The position numbers were made by a program, and so were the translations under genes. This document shows positions 9,625 to 18,700 of a stretch of DNA of 64,000 bases, one piece after another; within the stretch, counting starts at the first letter, position 1, and each line of letters starts with the position of its first letter. Under the pieces are notes generated by a model. The model made no database searches and was not told the origin of the DNA. It was given only the letters and a program-made list of their open reading frames with translations. Source of the DNA: a bacterium (GTDB lineage: Bacteria > Bacillota > Bacilli > Lactobacillales > Streptococcaceae); contig CAJNBY010000010.1 of NCBI GenBank assembly GCA_905221125.1, forward strand, positions 9,498 to 73,497, read 5' to 3'.

Positions 9625-11314
9625 AGCTAGTTTCTATTCTATTTATGTATATTTCAACCGTTGTCCCTTTGTCGGGTGCAGAATCAATCCTCATCTGGTA
9701 ATGTTCACCAAAATGAAGTTTGAGCCGTTGGTCAACATTTTGCAGACCAACTCCCCCACGTTTGAGCTGACTATGACTACTATCGCCAGCATTTTGAAAT
9801 CCAACGCCGTCATCCTCAATGCGGATGACTAGTCCTCTATCCTGTTTCTGGACAGAAACTTTAATATGTCCCTGCCCTTCCTTCTCCTTGATGCCATGGT
9901 AAAGAGCATTTTCTACCAGAGGTTGTAGCACCAGTTTAGGCAAGACTAAGTTATCAAAGGCAGGATTTTCATCAATCTCGTATTCCAACTTATCTCCGTA
10001 GCGTTGTTTCTGGATAAAGAGATACTGGCGAACATGGTTAATTTCGTCAGACAGGCAAATCAAATCTTTACCCTGATTGAGCGCCAAGCGGAAATAGGTT
10101 GCCAAGGACTTGGTCACCTGAACCACTCGCTGACTATCCTGAAATTCAGCCATCCAGATGATGGTGTCCAAGGTATTATAGAGGAAATGGGGATTAATCT
10201 GGCTCGACAGGGCTTGAAGTTCATACTGACGGGTCGTTTCTTCCTGCCTGCGTACATCTGCCATCAGCTGATCAATCTGATCCAACATGGCATTGAACTG
10301 GCGAGTCACTTCTCTCAGTTCATAAGCACCAGCTTCTTTGGCACGAAGATTTTGAGTACCAGAAGCAATGTCCAACATGGTTTCTCTCAAATCCTTCAAA
10401 GGAGCAATCCAGCGTTTAAGACTGAACCACACCAAGCAAAGACAGGCAAGAAGAGAGGTGACACTAGCCCCAAGCAAGGTCCACAATAACTGACTCCGAA
10501 CTTGAGATAATTTTTCCAACGAAGAAACTCCTATAACCGTCCAATCAGTTCCTGCAATCTGTTCCTGACTGACGTAGGATTTGTGGTCCAGAGTGTAGCC
10601 CTGCCTTGTCTCAATATAGGGTTTCATAGCCTCCATTTCGCTAGATGAACTATAAACTGTGTGTTGAGGATGGTAGACAAATTCATGGTTTTCATTGATG
10701 ATAAAGGCAAAACCCTGCTGACCCAACTGAAGTTGGTTAAGATAGGCTTCCAGAGTTTCATAAGAAATATCCAAACGAAGTACACCCAGATTAGCTCCCT
10801 TTGCATCAACAAGTTCCTGAGTGACAGAAATGACCCATTGACTATCTGATTTACGAGCTGGTGTCAAAACTGGCTTAGCCCCCTGATGAATGGCCTTTTG
10901 GTACCAATCCTCAGCCATCATATCAGAGGAGGTTTTCATTTGCACACTATCATCTGTAGAAATGACCTGACCGGATTTGGTGACCAGAACCACAGCTTTC
11001 AAGTCCTGGTCAGCCTTTAAGATGGTCAAAAACAAATCTCGAATTCCCTTGACCTTGTCTTGACTAGGATTCTCAGCATAGGTTAGGACATCCGTCTGCT
11101 GGGTCAAACTGGTAGAGGTGGTTTCTAATTTTTTGATATAAGACTGAATAAAGTGGCTAGTCTGACTAATGGTCGTTTGGCTATTACCCTCAATGCTAGC
11201 CTCAATGGCTGATGAACTAGATTGATAGTAGAAAGTCCCAACTACAGCCAGGAGAATGAGAAAGACCAGAAAGATGGAAATAACCATTCTGACTAGGAGA
11301 GAAGAACGCTTCAT
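9623..11314 (-). CDS. Sensor histidine kinase, YesM/LytS type (ZmpS/HK09-like)
   Basis: A 563-residue membrane kinase. The first transmembrane helix is at about residues 9-30 and the second at about 275-300; between them lies an extracellular dCache-like sensor. A HAMP segment (about 300-350) follows, then the His-kinase box SSQINPHFLYNTLDTII with the phospho-acceptor His, and an HATPase domain with N box (PLVENALYHG) and G boxes (DDGVGF, GVGLQNV). It overlaps the 3' end of the response-regulator gene by 4 bp. The position beside zmpB matches pneumococcal TCS09. The signal is unknown; related YesM kinases often sense sugars or wall-linked cues. Confidence 0.9.
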   Translation of the reverse strand: MKRSSLLVRMVISIFLVFLILLAVVGTFYYQSSSSAIEASIEGNSQTTISQTSHFIQSYIKKLETTSTSLTQQTDVLTYAENPSQDKVKGIRDLFLTILKADQDLKAVVLVTKSGQVISTDDSVQMKTSSDMMAEDWYQKAIHQGAKPVLTPARKSDSQWVISVTQELVDAKGANLGVLRLDISYETLEAYLNQLQLGQQGFAFIINENHEFVYHPQHTVYSSSSEMEAMKPYIETRQGYTLDHKSYVSQEQIAGTDWTVIGVSSLEKLSQVRSQLLWTLLGASVTSLLACLCLVWFSLKRWIAPLKDLRETMLDIASGTQNLRAKEAGAYELREVTRQFNAMLDQIDQLMADVRRQEETTRQYELQALSSQINPHFLYNTLDTIIWMAEFQDSQRVVQVTKSLATYFRLALNQGKDLICLSDEINHVRQYLFIQKQRYGDKLEYEIDENPAFDNLVLPKLVLQPLVENALYHGIKEKEGQGHIKVSVQKQDRGLVIRIEDDGVGFQNAGDSSHSQLKRGGVGLQNVDQRLKLHFGEHYQMRIDSAPDKGTTVEIYINRIETS

Positions 11315-12048
11315 CTGCCTTCTCCCTTCTTAAACTGACGAGGTGTCACACCTGTAATCTGTTTAAAGCGTTGGGTAAAGTAGTTCATATCTTCAAAGCC
11401 AACCTTTTCTGCTATCTCGTAAATCTTCAGATCTGTAGTTAAAAGCAAGAGCTTTGCTTGTTTGACACGCTCTCTCACCAGATAATCCTGAAAAGGCAAG
11501 CCCAACTCTTTCTTAATCAAGGAGCTCAGATAAGTTGGACTAAAACCCAAGTCACTAGCCAAAGACTTTAAACTAAACTGACTGTCAGCCAGATGGGACT
11601 GAATCTTCTGAGCCATATTTCCCTCAAACTTATCAGTCAATAAATCTTGTAACTGCTCTTCCTTTTCTTCCTTGTCCAACTTTTGCTTGATTTTCCCCAA
11701 CATCTCCTCAATGTCCTGACGGGAAAAGGGCTTGAGCAAGTAGTCATCCACACCGAGTTTGACAGCAGACAAGGCATAATCAAAATCATCGTAGCCCGTC
11801 AAAAAAACTAGATGCACCTGAGGATAGGTTTCTCGGACTAGTCTGGCCAACTGGATGCCATTCAGCTGAGGCATGTTGATATCGGTTAAAATGATGTCTG
11901 GCACCTGCTTTTGAATCAAGTCCCAAGCCTGCCTTCCATTTTCAGCCTGACCAATGATTTCCATATCGTAGGCTGCTACATTGACCAGCTTGGTCAAGCC
12001 TTGTCTTACCAGATACTCATCTTCTACGATTAAGATTGTGTAGGTCAT
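11311..12048 (-). CDS. Response regulator with AraC-type DNA-binding domain (YesN family, ZmpR/RR09-like)
   Basis: A 245-residue regulator. The receiver domain (about 1-120) contains the acidic pocket VEDEY and the phosphorylation Asp in ILTDINMP; the conserved Thr and Lys are in FLTGYDD and LLKPF. Two AraC-type helix-turn-helix units fill residues about 145-245 (SPTYLSSLIKK; GFEDMNYFTQRFKQITGVTPRQFK). The start at 12048 is chosen because AAAGGAG lies 6 bases upstream; an earlier in-frame ATG lacks this. It forms an operon with the downstream kinase. Targets cannot be read from the sequence; zmpB and the repair genes next door are obvious candidates. Confidence 0.92.
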   Translation of the reverse strand: MTYTILIVEDEYLVRQGLTKLVNVAAYDMEIIGQAENGRQAWDLIQKQVPDIILTDINMPQLNGIQLARLVRETYPQVHLVFLTGYDDFDYALSAVKLGVDDYLLKPFSRQDIEEMLGKIKQKLDKEEKEEQLQDLLTDKFEGNMAQKIQSHLADSQFSLKSLASDLGFSPTYLSSLIKKELGLPFQDYLVRERVKQAKLLLLTTDLKIYEIAEKVGFEDMNYFTQRFKQITGVTPRQFKKGEGR

Positions 12049-12118
12049 GCTCTGCTCCTTTGTCACTTACTAGTATCAGTATAGCAAAATTCTCCTCTAA
12101 CTGCTTAGGAAAGAATTC

Positions 12119-13231
12119 TTAATCGACATAATCTAGTAAATAAGCATAGCCTTTTTCTTCCATTTGGTCTTTAGGAATAAAGCGGATAGAAAGACTATTG
12201 ATACAGTAGCGCAAGCCCCCCTTGTCCTGAGGCCCATCTGTAAAGACATGGCCAAGGTGAGAATCTCCAACTCGACTCCGCACTTCCATGCGTGTCATAT
12301 TGTAGGATTTATCTTCTTTGTAAGTAGCAACATCTGGACTGATGGGCTGGGTGAAACTAGGCCATCCGCAACCAGACTCAAACTTGTCCTTTGATGAAAA
12401 GAGGGGTTCGCCAGTTGCTACATCCACATAGATACCAGATTCAAATTTATCCCAGTAGCGGTTTGAAAAAGCTCGTTCTGTTTGATTTTTCTGGGTAACT
12501 GCATACTCTTCAGGTGACAAGGTCTTTTTCAATTCTTCATCACTTGGTTTGGGGTATTTGCTGGCATCGATGACGGGGTAGGCAGCCTGATTGACGTTGA
12601 TATGACAGTAGCCATTTGGATTTTTCTTGAGGTAGTCTTGGTGATAGTCCTCAGCCACCACAAAATTCTTCAAGGGCTCCTTTTCAACTGCTAGAGGTTG
12701 ATCGTATTTCTTAGCCACCTCATCAAAGACTTGGTTGATTACCTCCAAATCCTTGTCATCTGTGTAATAAACACCGGTACGGTACTGGGTCCCCACATCA
12801 TTTCCTTGTTTATTTTTGCTGGTTGGATTGATAATGCGGAAGTAATGAAGCAGGATTTCCTTAAGGGAAATTTGCTTTGCATCATAGGTGACATGGACAG
12901 TCTCCGCATGCCCTGTTTGATTGATCAATTCGTACTTGGTTGTTTCCCCTCTACCGTTCGCATAGCCTGAAACGGCATCTGTCACTCCAGGCACGCGTGA
13001 GAAGTATTCCTCCACTCCCCAGAAACAACCTCCAGCCAGATAAATTTCATGCAAGTCTGCGTCTTTACTAATTTCTGTTTTTTTCACTGTTTTTCCTCCT
13101 TGGCTAACTGATGCTTTCTCAATTTGCGAGCTATCTGTCTGCCCTGCATTTCGCATCAATAGAAAATAGAAACCGGTTATGGCTAGGAAAAAAATCCCTG
13201 CCAAGACAAAAAGTTTTACTTTATCATTCAT
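12119..13231 (-). CDS. msrAB: Membrane-anchored methionine sulfoxide reductase MsrA-MsrB fusion
   Basis: A 370-residue bifunctional repair enzyme that reduces both stereoisomers of methionine sulfoxide. Residues 6-26 form an N-terminal membrane anchor, placing the enzyme outside the membrane. The MsrA domain (about 64-215) has the catalytic GGCFWGVEE. The MsrB domain (about 225-365) has CGWPSF, the GHVF segment and the catalytic Cys in RYCINS. One zinc-ligand pair common in some MsrB proteins is not evident. The gene follows tlpA and ccdA closely, the same order as pneumococcal msrAB2-etrx1-ccdA1, so electrons should pass from cytoplasmic thioredoxin through CcdA and the thioredoxin-like lipoprotein to this enzyme. 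Confidence 0.94.
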   Translation of the reverse strand: MNDKVKLFVLAGIFFLAITGFYFLLMRNAGQTDSSQIEKASVSQGGKTVKKTEISKDADLHEIYLAGGCFWGVEEYFSRVPGVTDAVSGYANGRGETTKYELINQTGHAETVHVTYDAKQISLKEILLHYFRIINPTSKNKQGNDVGTQYRTGVYYTDDKDLEVINQVFDEVAKKYDQPLAVEKEPLKNFVVAEDYHQDYLKKNPNGYCHINVNQAAYPVIDASKYPKPSDEELKKTLSPEEYAVTQKNQTERAFSNRYWDKFESGIYVDVATGEPLFSSKDKFESGCGWPSFTQPISPDVATYKEDKSYNMTRMEVRSRVGDSHLGHVFTDGPQDKGGLRYCINSLSIRFIPKDQMEEKGYAYLLDYVD

Positions 13232-13240
13232 GACCTTTCG

Positions 13241-13804
13241 CTACCCCATTTCTTTCAATTCTTTTAAAATCATATCCTTATCCATAAAACCTGGTTGCGT
13301 TTTGACCAGCTTGCCTTCCTTGTCTATAAAGGCTTGAGTTGGGTAAGAACGGACACCATAACTTTCCAAAAGTTTGCCTGATGGATCAACTAGAACTGGG
13401 AAATTTTTATAATCCAAGCCCTTGTACCAGTTCTTAAAATCCGCTTCAGCTTGTTCTCCCTTGTGACCAGGAGACACCACTGTCAAGACCACATAGTCGT
13501 CTACAGCATCCTTAGCAATTTCGTCCGTATCTGGAAGGCTGGCTAGACAGATGGAACACCAAGAAGCCCAGAATTTGAGATAAACTTTCTTTCCCTTGTA
13601 ATCAGACAAGCGGTAGGTCTTGCCGTCTACACCTGTTAGTTCAAAATCAGCGACTGCTTGACCTTTAGTCGCAGTTTGCGCACTGACTTGTTCTGTTTTT
13701 GTTTGCTCCTTCATAGTAGATTGGTCTGACATATTTTTAGCCGAACAGGCTGCCAAACAACAGATTGAGCCTACTCCAAGGAGACATGTTTGCCATTTTT
13801 TCAT
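13241..13804 (-). CDS. Thioredoxin-like lipoprotein (TlpA/Etrx family)
   Basis: A 187-residue exported lipoprotein. Residues 1-19 are a lipoprotein signal ending in the lipobox LAAC, so the mature protein is lipid-anchored at that Cys. The thioredoxin fold (about 50-187) carries the redox motif WASWCSICLAS, a CSIC active site, and the cis-Pro near SYPTQAF. The start at 13804 has GGAAGAAG directly upstream; the frame could open earlier at TTG, but that would spoil the signal peptide. It lies 13 bp behind ccdA and just ahead of msrAB, and is the expected electron shuttle between them. Confidence 0.92.
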   Translation of the reverse strand: MKKWQTCLLGVGSICCLAACSAKNMSDQSTMKEQTKTEQVSAQTATKGQAVADFELTGVDGKTYRLSDYKGKKVYLKFWASWCSICLASLPDTDEIAKDAVDDYVVLTVVSPGHKGEQAEADFKNWYKGLDYKNFPVLVDPSGKLLESYGVRSYPTQAFIDKEGKLVKTQPGFMDKDMILKELKEMG

Positions 13805-13817
13805 TTCTTCTTCCTTT

Positions 13818-14528
13818 CTATTCAAATAATGTAGTCAAAATGGAAGCATTTCCCAAAAGCACCAAGATTCCCATCACGATAATAAGGAAACCGCCCACTT
13901 TTTTGAGGGTTCCGAGATAAGGATGGAGTTTTCGGAAATGTTTCAAAACATAGCTGGAGGCAAGAGCTAGAACCAAAAATGGTAGTGCCAAACCCAGCGT
14001 GTAAATCAACATGAGACCAGCTCCCTGCCAAGCACCTGAACCACCTGAAGCCGCCAAGGCTAAAACAGACCCAAGAACCGGCCCCACACATGGCGTCCAA
14101 GCAAAACTAAAGGTCAAGCCCAGTAAAAATGCCTGACTATAGCCCTTACCCTTTTGCCCCTGTCTCCTTAATTGTAGCCTTCTTTCCTTGTAGAGCCCTT
14201 GCAAATGTAAGACTTCCATCTGATGCAAGCCCAAGAGAATGATAATCGCACCCGTCACATACTGAAACCAAGAAGCATACAGCAAATTGCCTAAAAAACC
14301 AGCTCCATAGCCCAGCAAGATAAAAACAAAGGAAATCCCTGCTATAAAGGCCAGAGTTCGCAATAAACTAACAAGTGAGATTGACAATTTTCCACTAGAA
14401 TTCTTAGCACCATCTTTGTCATCCAACAAGACCCCTGCATAAACCGGTAACAAGGGTAAAATACAAGGAGAAAAGAAGGAAAGAATTCCAGCAAGAAAAA
14501 CACTGATAAAAAAGACTATATTATCCAT
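13818..14528 (-). CDS. ccdA: CcdA-type thiol-disulfide transmembrane transporter
   Basis: A 236-residue integral membrane protein with about six helices. The two redox Cys sit in the typical family positions: SFFSPCILPLLPVY in helix 1 and FAWTPCVGPVLGS in helix 4. It moves reducing equivalents from cytoplasmic thioredoxin to the outside, here most likely to the adjacent TlpA-like lipoprotein and from there to MsrAB. GGAGG precedes the start. It is the first gene of the ccdA-tlpA-msrAB unit. A TATAAT about 40 bases upstream is its probable -10 box, with a poor -35. Confidence 0.93.
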   Translation of the reverse strand: MDNIVFFISVFLAGILSFFSPCILPLLPVYAGVLLDDKDGAKNSSGKLSISLVSLLRTLAFIAGISFVFILLGYGAGFLGNLLYASWFQYVTGAIIILLGLHQMEVLHLQGLYKERRLQLRRQGQKGKGYSQAFLLGLTFSFAWTPCVGPVLGSVLALAASGGSGAWQGAGLMLIYTLGLALPFLVLALASSYVLKHFRKLHPYLGTLKKVGGFLIIVMGILVLLGNASILTTLFE

Positions 14529-14644
14529 TGACTTCCTCCATTCTTTGATTTGATAGGACTATTATAGACCCAAAACTCCAGAAAAAACAGGGATAATGAT
14601 AGGAAAAAATAGGAATTTAATCAGGTTATGTAAAAAATGTTGCA

Positions 14645-14671
14645 AAAAAAGCCAGACACAGTCTGACTTTG
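14645..14671 (-). terminator. Terminator of the GNAT gene at 14695-15243
   Basis: The imperfect 10-bp stem AAAGTCAGAC/GTCTGGCTTT with a 3-base loop is followed by seven T on the minus strand. Confidence 0.75.
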
Positions 14672-14694
14672 ATGGGAACTGAAAAGAAAATTCA

Positions 14695-15243
14695 CTAGTC
14701 TTCCCTACTTATCTGATAATAAATCAGATCCGCAAGATAGTCTTTTCTCTCTACACCATTGGTAATAGTCTTTAGATAGGACATTCCAGCCTTCTCCATG
14801 ACACGACCTGAAGCTGGATTGAGACTAGCATATCGTGCTCTGACATCTTGAAAACCTGCTTGAGTAAAACAAAAGTCTAAGACAGCTTTCAAGGCCTCTG
14901 TCATAAGACCACGACCCCAATAGTTTTTTCCTAAAATATACCCAATTTCACAACAAGAATCATTCTCATCTATTTCAACGATGCTGATATCTCCTATCAC
15001 TTGCTCTGGGTTTTCTTTGAGACAAATAGCCCATTTGTAATAGTTGGGACTGGTATAGGAAGCAACCCAATTGCGAATCGAGTTTCGAGTGATTTCGACA
15101 TCAGGATGGGGATCCCAGGTAACATAGGTCAGATTCTCAGCGGATGAAGCCCAATTTTGAAACATAGCTTCTGCATCACTCTCCACAAATCTTCTTAAAA
15201 TCAAACGTTCTGTTTGTAATATTTGTGTACCGATAGATTTCAC
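14695..15243 (-). CDS. GNAT N-acetyltransferase, RimJ/RimL-like
   Basis: A 182-residue cytoplasmic protein. The opening TERLILRRFVESD is typical of the RimJ/RimL acetyltransferase_3 group. The acetyl-CoA binding region reads YILGKNYWGRGLMTEAL (about 102-118), and NPASGRVMEKAGM matches the late beta-bulge region. The acceptor could be a protein N-terminus, an amino acid or a small molecule; sequence alone cannot tell. It is a single-gene unit with its own terminator. Its start lies about 90 bp downstream of the hairpin repeats that follow nadE, the same arrangement seen at the second GNAT/hairpin locus at 43 kb. Confidence 0.88.
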   Translation of the reverse strand: MKSIGTQILQTERLILRRFVESDAEAMFQNWASSAENLTYVTWDPHPDVEITRNSIRNWVASYTSPNYYKWAICLKENPEQVIGDISIVEIDENDSCCEIGYILGKNYWGRGLMTEALKAVLDFCFTQAGFQDVRARYASLNPASGRVMEKAGMSYLKTITNGVERKDYLADLIYYQISRED

Positions 15244-15330
15244 GATACTACCTCACTTTCTGATAGATGATTCTCTGTCCAATCTCCATTGAAACTTGTT
15301 TTGCTTTCTAATCTCAAGGTTATAAGCTAA

Positions 15331-15459
15331 AAAGGTCCACCGGACCTACTCTCACTTTTTTATTTCAAGGTGAGAGCAAGAAGCTAAAAAGGTCCCCCGG
15401 ACCTTCTTCGCTTACTTATTTCTGTGCTCAGGGTAAAAACCTCCACTGGAGGTTTTTAC
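15331..15459. repeat. Three-hairpin GGTCC/GGACC repeat cluster behind nadE
   Basis: Two short palindromes (AGGTCCACCGGACCT at 15333-15347 and AAGGTCCCCCGGACCTT at 15389-15405) are separated by a spacer containing ATTTCAAG. A third hairpin, GTAAAAACCTCC/GGAGGTTTTTAC (15433-15459), overlaps the nadE stop codon and should be its terminator. The spacers resemble those of the larger array at 43331-43680. Confidence 0.75.
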
Positions 15460-16280
15460 TCCCAAAAATCATCAAATACGGTGATTGGTAAGTGGCGTTT
15501 GTGTTGGCCTTTGTGCCACCAGTTTTCGATAGTCTCTTGAGCTTCTGGGCTGATTGTTTTGCCTTCTAGGTAGTCATCAATTTCATTGTAAGTGACTCCC
15601 AATGCTACTTCATCAGCTAGGCCTGGTTTATCTTCTTCTAGGTCTGCTGTTGGGATTTTTTCATAAAGGGCTGGGTCTGCACCAAGTTCCTTCAATAGTT
15701 GTTTTCCTTGGCGTTTATTGAGGCGGAAAAGGGGTAAAATATCTGCACCACCGTCACCAAACTTGGTAAAGAAACCTGTGATATTTTCCGCAGCGTGGTC
15801 TGTTCCAATGACCGCTCCGCTACGGGCACCTGCAAGGGCATATTGGGCAATCATACGGCTACGAGCCTTGATATTGCCCTTGTTGAAGTCTGAAACAGGA
15901 CTACCTGTCGCTTCAACTGCAGCTGTCATGGCGTCAGCAGATTCCTTGATATTAACTACCAAGCTGACATCTGGCTGGATAAAGGCTAGGGCTTTTTGAG
16001 CATCTGCTTCATCAGCTTGTACTCCGTATGGCAGGCGGACAGCGATAAATTTGTAGCTGTCATCTCTAGTTTCTGCTCGCAGTTCTTCCATAGCTAATTG
16101 AGCCAAGCGCCCTGCCAAGGTTGAGTCCTGACCCCCAGAAATCCCTAGCACAAAAGTTTTAAGAAAGGGATGTTTTTTCAGGTATCTCTTTAAGAAATCA
16201 ATGGAACGACGAATTTCTTCTTGGGCATCAATCACTGGTTTGACACCCAGCTCTTGGATAATCGTTTCTTGCAAACTCAT
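15456..16280 (-). CDS. nadE: NH3-dependent NAD+ synthetase
   Basis: A 274-residue enzyme that amidates nicotinic acid adenine dinucleotide to NAD+ using ammonia and ATP. The ATP pyrophosphatase P-loop is seen as [14 protein letters not shown] near residues 46-59, and [22 protein letters not shown] is the family's substrate-binding stretch. The length is normal for the ammonia-dependent form, with no glutaminase domain. The start overlaps the end of pncB by 4 bp, so the two are translationally coupled and make a salvage route from nicotinate. The stop codon is embedded in a strong hairpin. Confidence 0.96.
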   Translation of the reverse strand: MSLQETIIQELGVKPVIDAQEEIRRSIDFLKRYLKKHPFLKTFVLGISGGQDSTLAGRLAQLAMEELRAETRDDSYKFIAVRLPYGVQADEADAQKALAFIQPDVSLVVNIKESADAMTAAVEATGSPVSDFNKGNIKARSRMIAQYALAGARSGAVIGTDHAAENITGFFTKFGDGGADILPLFRLNKRQGKQLLKELGADPALYEKIPTADLEEDKPGLADEVALGVTYNEIDDYLEGKTISPEAQETIENWWHKGQHKRHLPITVFDDFWE

Positions 16281-17737
16281 TCTTCTTCTCCTTCACCAAG
16301 GGCTTCCTTGCGCATCTTGTCAATCAAGTCCATCTTGTCTTGCCATACATCACGCGCCAAATCCACTGGATAGTGTTGCGGATTGAGTACACGTTTGTAC
16401 TCATCCCACAGCTTGTCAAATTCCTTACGAGCATAATCCTGAATCTCAGTCAAGCTAGGCAGGTTGTAAATCAATTTCCCGTCCTTGAAAATATCCACCA
16501 AGAGAGGAACAGCATCAAAATTACGAACAGTCTTCTTGATGTATGTATAGGTCGGATGGAACATCTTGATTTCTGTCATGTCGCTCACATCCACACCATC
16601 ATAGGTGATGTAGTCACCCTCTGACTTGCCTTTTTCACGACTGGTAATGCGCCACACCTGCTTCTTACCTGGCGTAGACACTTTTTCCGCATTATTAGAC
16701 AGCTTGATGGTATTACGCATGTTACCATTTTCATCTTCGATGGCCACAATCTTATAAACTGCACCAAGAGCTGGCTGGTCATAGGCTGTAATCAGCTTGG
16801 TTCCCACACCCCAGACATCAATCTTGGCCTTTTGCATCTTGAGGTTGAGGATGGTATTTTCGTCCAAATCATTAGAAGCATAAATCTTAGCCTCTGTAAA
16901 TCCAGCCTCGTCCAGTTGCTGACGAACTTTCTTAGAAATATAGGCAATATCCCCAGAGTCAATCCGCACACCCATAAAGTTAATCTGGTCACCCAGTTCA
17001 CGCGCTACCTGAATAGCAGCTGGCACACCGATACGAAGGGTATCATAGGTATCTACAAGAAAGACACAGTTCTTGTGGGTCGCAGCGTAAGCCTTGAAGG
17101 CCTCATAGTCGTTACCATAAACCTGCACCAAGGAATGGGCATGGGTCCCCAAGACAGGAATGTCAAAGAGTTTACCAGCACGCACGTTGCTGGTTCCATT
17201 TGCACCACCAATCACCGCTGCGCGTGTCCCCCAGATAGCCGCATCCATCTCTTGCGCCCGACGTGTCCCAAACTCCATCAAAGGCTCATCTTCGATAACC
17301 GAACGAATACGAGCTGCCTTAGTAGCCACCAAGGTCTGGTAGTTAACGATGTTCAAAAGAGCCGTTTCGACCAACTGACATTGGGCTAGAGGACCTTCCA
17401 CCTGCACAATCGGTTCATTAGCAAAAACCAAGTCCCCTTCTTGGGCAGAACGAACGGTCAACTCCAACTTGAAATTGCGGAGATAGTCCAAGAATGCCCC
17501 ATGATAGCCAAGCGACTCCAAATAGGCGATATCGCTATCTGAAAAACGCAAATCTTCAAGATAGTTCACAATTCTTTCCAAACCAGCAAAAACCGCATAG
17601 CCGTTCTTAAAAGGCTGTTGGCGGAAATACACCTCAAAGACCGCCTTCTTATTGTGAATCCCTTGGTCAAAGTAAACCTGCATCATGTTAATCTGGTACA
17701 AGTCCGTGTGCAATGTCAAACTATCATCTGGATACAT
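16277..17737 (-). CDS. pncB: Nicotinate phosphoribosyltransferase
   Basis: A 486-residue enzyme of NAD salvage that joins nicotinate to PRPP. Family stretches visible are [15 protein letters not shown] at the N-terminus, [24 protein letters not shown] and [16 protein letters not shown]. The length fits the Gram-positive long form. It leads a two-gene unit with nadE (4-bp overlap). An extended -10 promoter lies about 75 bp upstream. In related bacteria nicotinate genes may be under NiaR control; no operator was identified here. Confidence 0.96.
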   Translation of the reverse strand: MYPDDSLTLHTDLYQINMMQVYFDQGIHNKKAVFEVYFRQQPFKNGYAVFAGLERIVNYLEDLRFSDSDIAYLESLGYHGAFLDYLRNFKLELTVRSAQEGDLVFANEPIVQVEGPLAQCQLVETALLNIVNYQTLVATKAARIRSVIEDEPLMEFGTRRAQEMDAAIWGTRAAVIGGANGTSNVRAGKLFDIPVLGTHAHSLVQVYGNDYEAFKAYAATHKNCVFLVDTYDTLRIGVPAAIQVARELGDQINFMGVRIDSGDIAYISKKVRQQLDEAGFTEAKIYASNDLDENTILNLKMQKAKIDVWGVGTKLITAYDQPALGAVYKIVAIEDENGNMRNTIKLSNNAEKVSTPGKKQVWRITSREKGKSEGDYITYDGVDVSDMTEIKMFHPTYTYIKKTVRNFDAVPLLVDIFKDGKLIYNLPSLTEIQDYARKEFDKLWDEYKRVLNPQHYPVDLARDVWQDKMDLIDKMRKEALGEGEEE

Positions 17738-17811
17738 ACTTTTCCTACTTCCTTAACTAGAAACCCATAAAAATTTTCAAAAACTTTCATGTATTCCAAT
17801 AAATTAGTACT

Positions 17812-17820
17812 ATTATATCA
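17812..17820 (-). promoter_or_regulatory. Extended -10 promoter of pncB-nadE
   Basis: TGATATAAT is present on the minus strand at 17812-17820. The -35 region is poor, which extended -10 promoters tolerate. Confidence 0.5.
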
Positions 17821-17852
17821 CATTTTAGCTGGATTGAGAAAAGAGTAACAAG

Positions 17853-17936
17853 CTATTCTCCACTCTCCAGTTCATCCATATCTTGCTCAAATTTTTTCTG
17901 AGCCCATTCGCCATAGCTTAATGCAATATATAAATG
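17853..17936 (-). pseudogene. Orphan C-terminal coding relic, family unknown
   Basis: A 27-codon open stretch ending in TAG encodes IALSYGEWAQKKFEQDMDEL and a short acidic tail. It has no start codon and is closed upstream by an in-frame TGA. The composition looks protein-like, with an amphipathic and acidic C-terminus such as some antitoxins and regulators have, but I do not recognise the family. It may be chance. Confidence 0.3.
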
Positions 17937-17960
17937 TCATTTTGTAAGATCTTATTAACA

Positions 17961-17993
17961 AAAAACTCTCTACCACAAAAGATAGAGAGTTTT
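17961..17993 (-). terminator. Terminator behind the HAD relic
   Basis: An 11-bp stem (AAAACTCTCTA/TAGAGAGTTTT) is followed by T-rich DNA on the minus strand. It would end transcripts from the GNAT gene at 18190-18600 and the HAD relic. Confidence 0.8.
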
Positions 17994-17997
17994 GAGT

Positions 17998-18189
17998 CTA
18001 AATATATGATTTCAAAATATCGGCAACATCACCTTTTTTCTTAACCTGATAGATCTTGATGCCCAATTTCTCAGCTGCGATTGCATTGTATTCAATATCG
18101 TCTAGAAAGACACAATTTGTAGGATTTAACTGGTATTTATCGAGACTTATGTCAAGCTCCCCTCTTTGATTTATGCTATCATATTCTCC
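17998..18189 (-). pseudogene. C-terminal remnant of a HAD-superfamily hydrolase
   Basis: Just after the stop of the GNAT gene the same frame reads about 63 codons without a start. It contains NPTNCVFLDDIEYNAIAAEKL and LGIKIYQV, the motif IV region of a HAD subfamily IA phosphatase: the acidic DD pair followed by N..AA..LGI. Motifs I to III, including the nucleophile Asp, are absent, so the product could not be active. The remnant keeps its stop codon and terminator, consistent with a deletion that removed the 5' two thirds and joined the rest to the GNAT gene. Confidence 0.75.
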
Positions 18190-18600
18190 TTACAAATCCT
18201 TTTGATAGTAAAATCTTTGCCCTGTATAGGGATAGTCTTGCAAAGCAAAGACTTCCTTGTATCCATGTTTCTGATAAAAGTCTGGCGCCTGAAACTGGTA
18301 AGTATTGACAAAGGAAAAACGACAGTTTCGATTCTTAGCTTCAGTTTCTGCCTGCTGCAATAGTTTTGTACCGATTCCTTGTCCTCGCAATTCCTCTTTT
18401 ACAAACAAATACTCGATTTCCAACCAATTTCCGAAAGTCTCAGCTACTAATCCTGCCAGAAGATTGCCCTTTTCATCTTCAACATAAAGATTCAATGGCT
18501 CACTTTCAGCCTCTTCTCTTTTGGAACGGTTATAAACACGAATCAGATTCCCTATTTCTTGCGCCTTCTGGGATTCCTTATTTTCCAATCTAAAGTACAT
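18190..18600 (-). CDS. GNAT N-acetyltransferase
   Basis: A 136-residue cytoplasmic protein. The acetyl-CoA pyrophosphate-binding motif is seen as VKEELRGQGIGTKLLQQAE (about 73-91), after the beta strand LEIEYLFV; the C-terminal YQKHGYKEVF is the usual final motif. The start at 18600 has a perfect AGGAGG. The acceptor substrate is unknown. The HAD hydrolase remnant follows immediately, so this gene may once have been the first of a pair. Confidence 0.88.
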   Translation of the reverse strand: MYFRLENKESQKAQEIGNLIRVYNRSKREEAESEPLNLYVEDEKGNLLAGLVAETFGNWLEIEYLFVKEELRGQGIGTKLLQQAETEAKNRNCRFSFVNTYQFQAPDFYQKHGYKEVFALQDYPYTGQRFYYQKDL

Positions 18601-18664
18601 CTAAACCTCCTCAAACACTGTTACAGCTTGATTATAGTCTTATTTCAATAGACTGTCAAACTAG

Positions 18665-18694
18665 CAAAAACCCACCAAGCTGAGTTGATGAGTT
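18665..18694 (-). terminator. Terminator of the amino-acid permease gene
   Basis: The stem AACTCATCAA/TTGGTGGGTT contains three G-U pairs and is followed by TTT on the minus strand. It lies just behind the permease stop. Confidence 0.55.
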
Positions 18695-18700
18695 CATGAT

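Noticed and set aside
18190..18600. Possible single gene spanning the GNAT protein and the HAD remnant
   Set aside because: An in-frame TAA separates them, and the GNAT domain ends normally before it.
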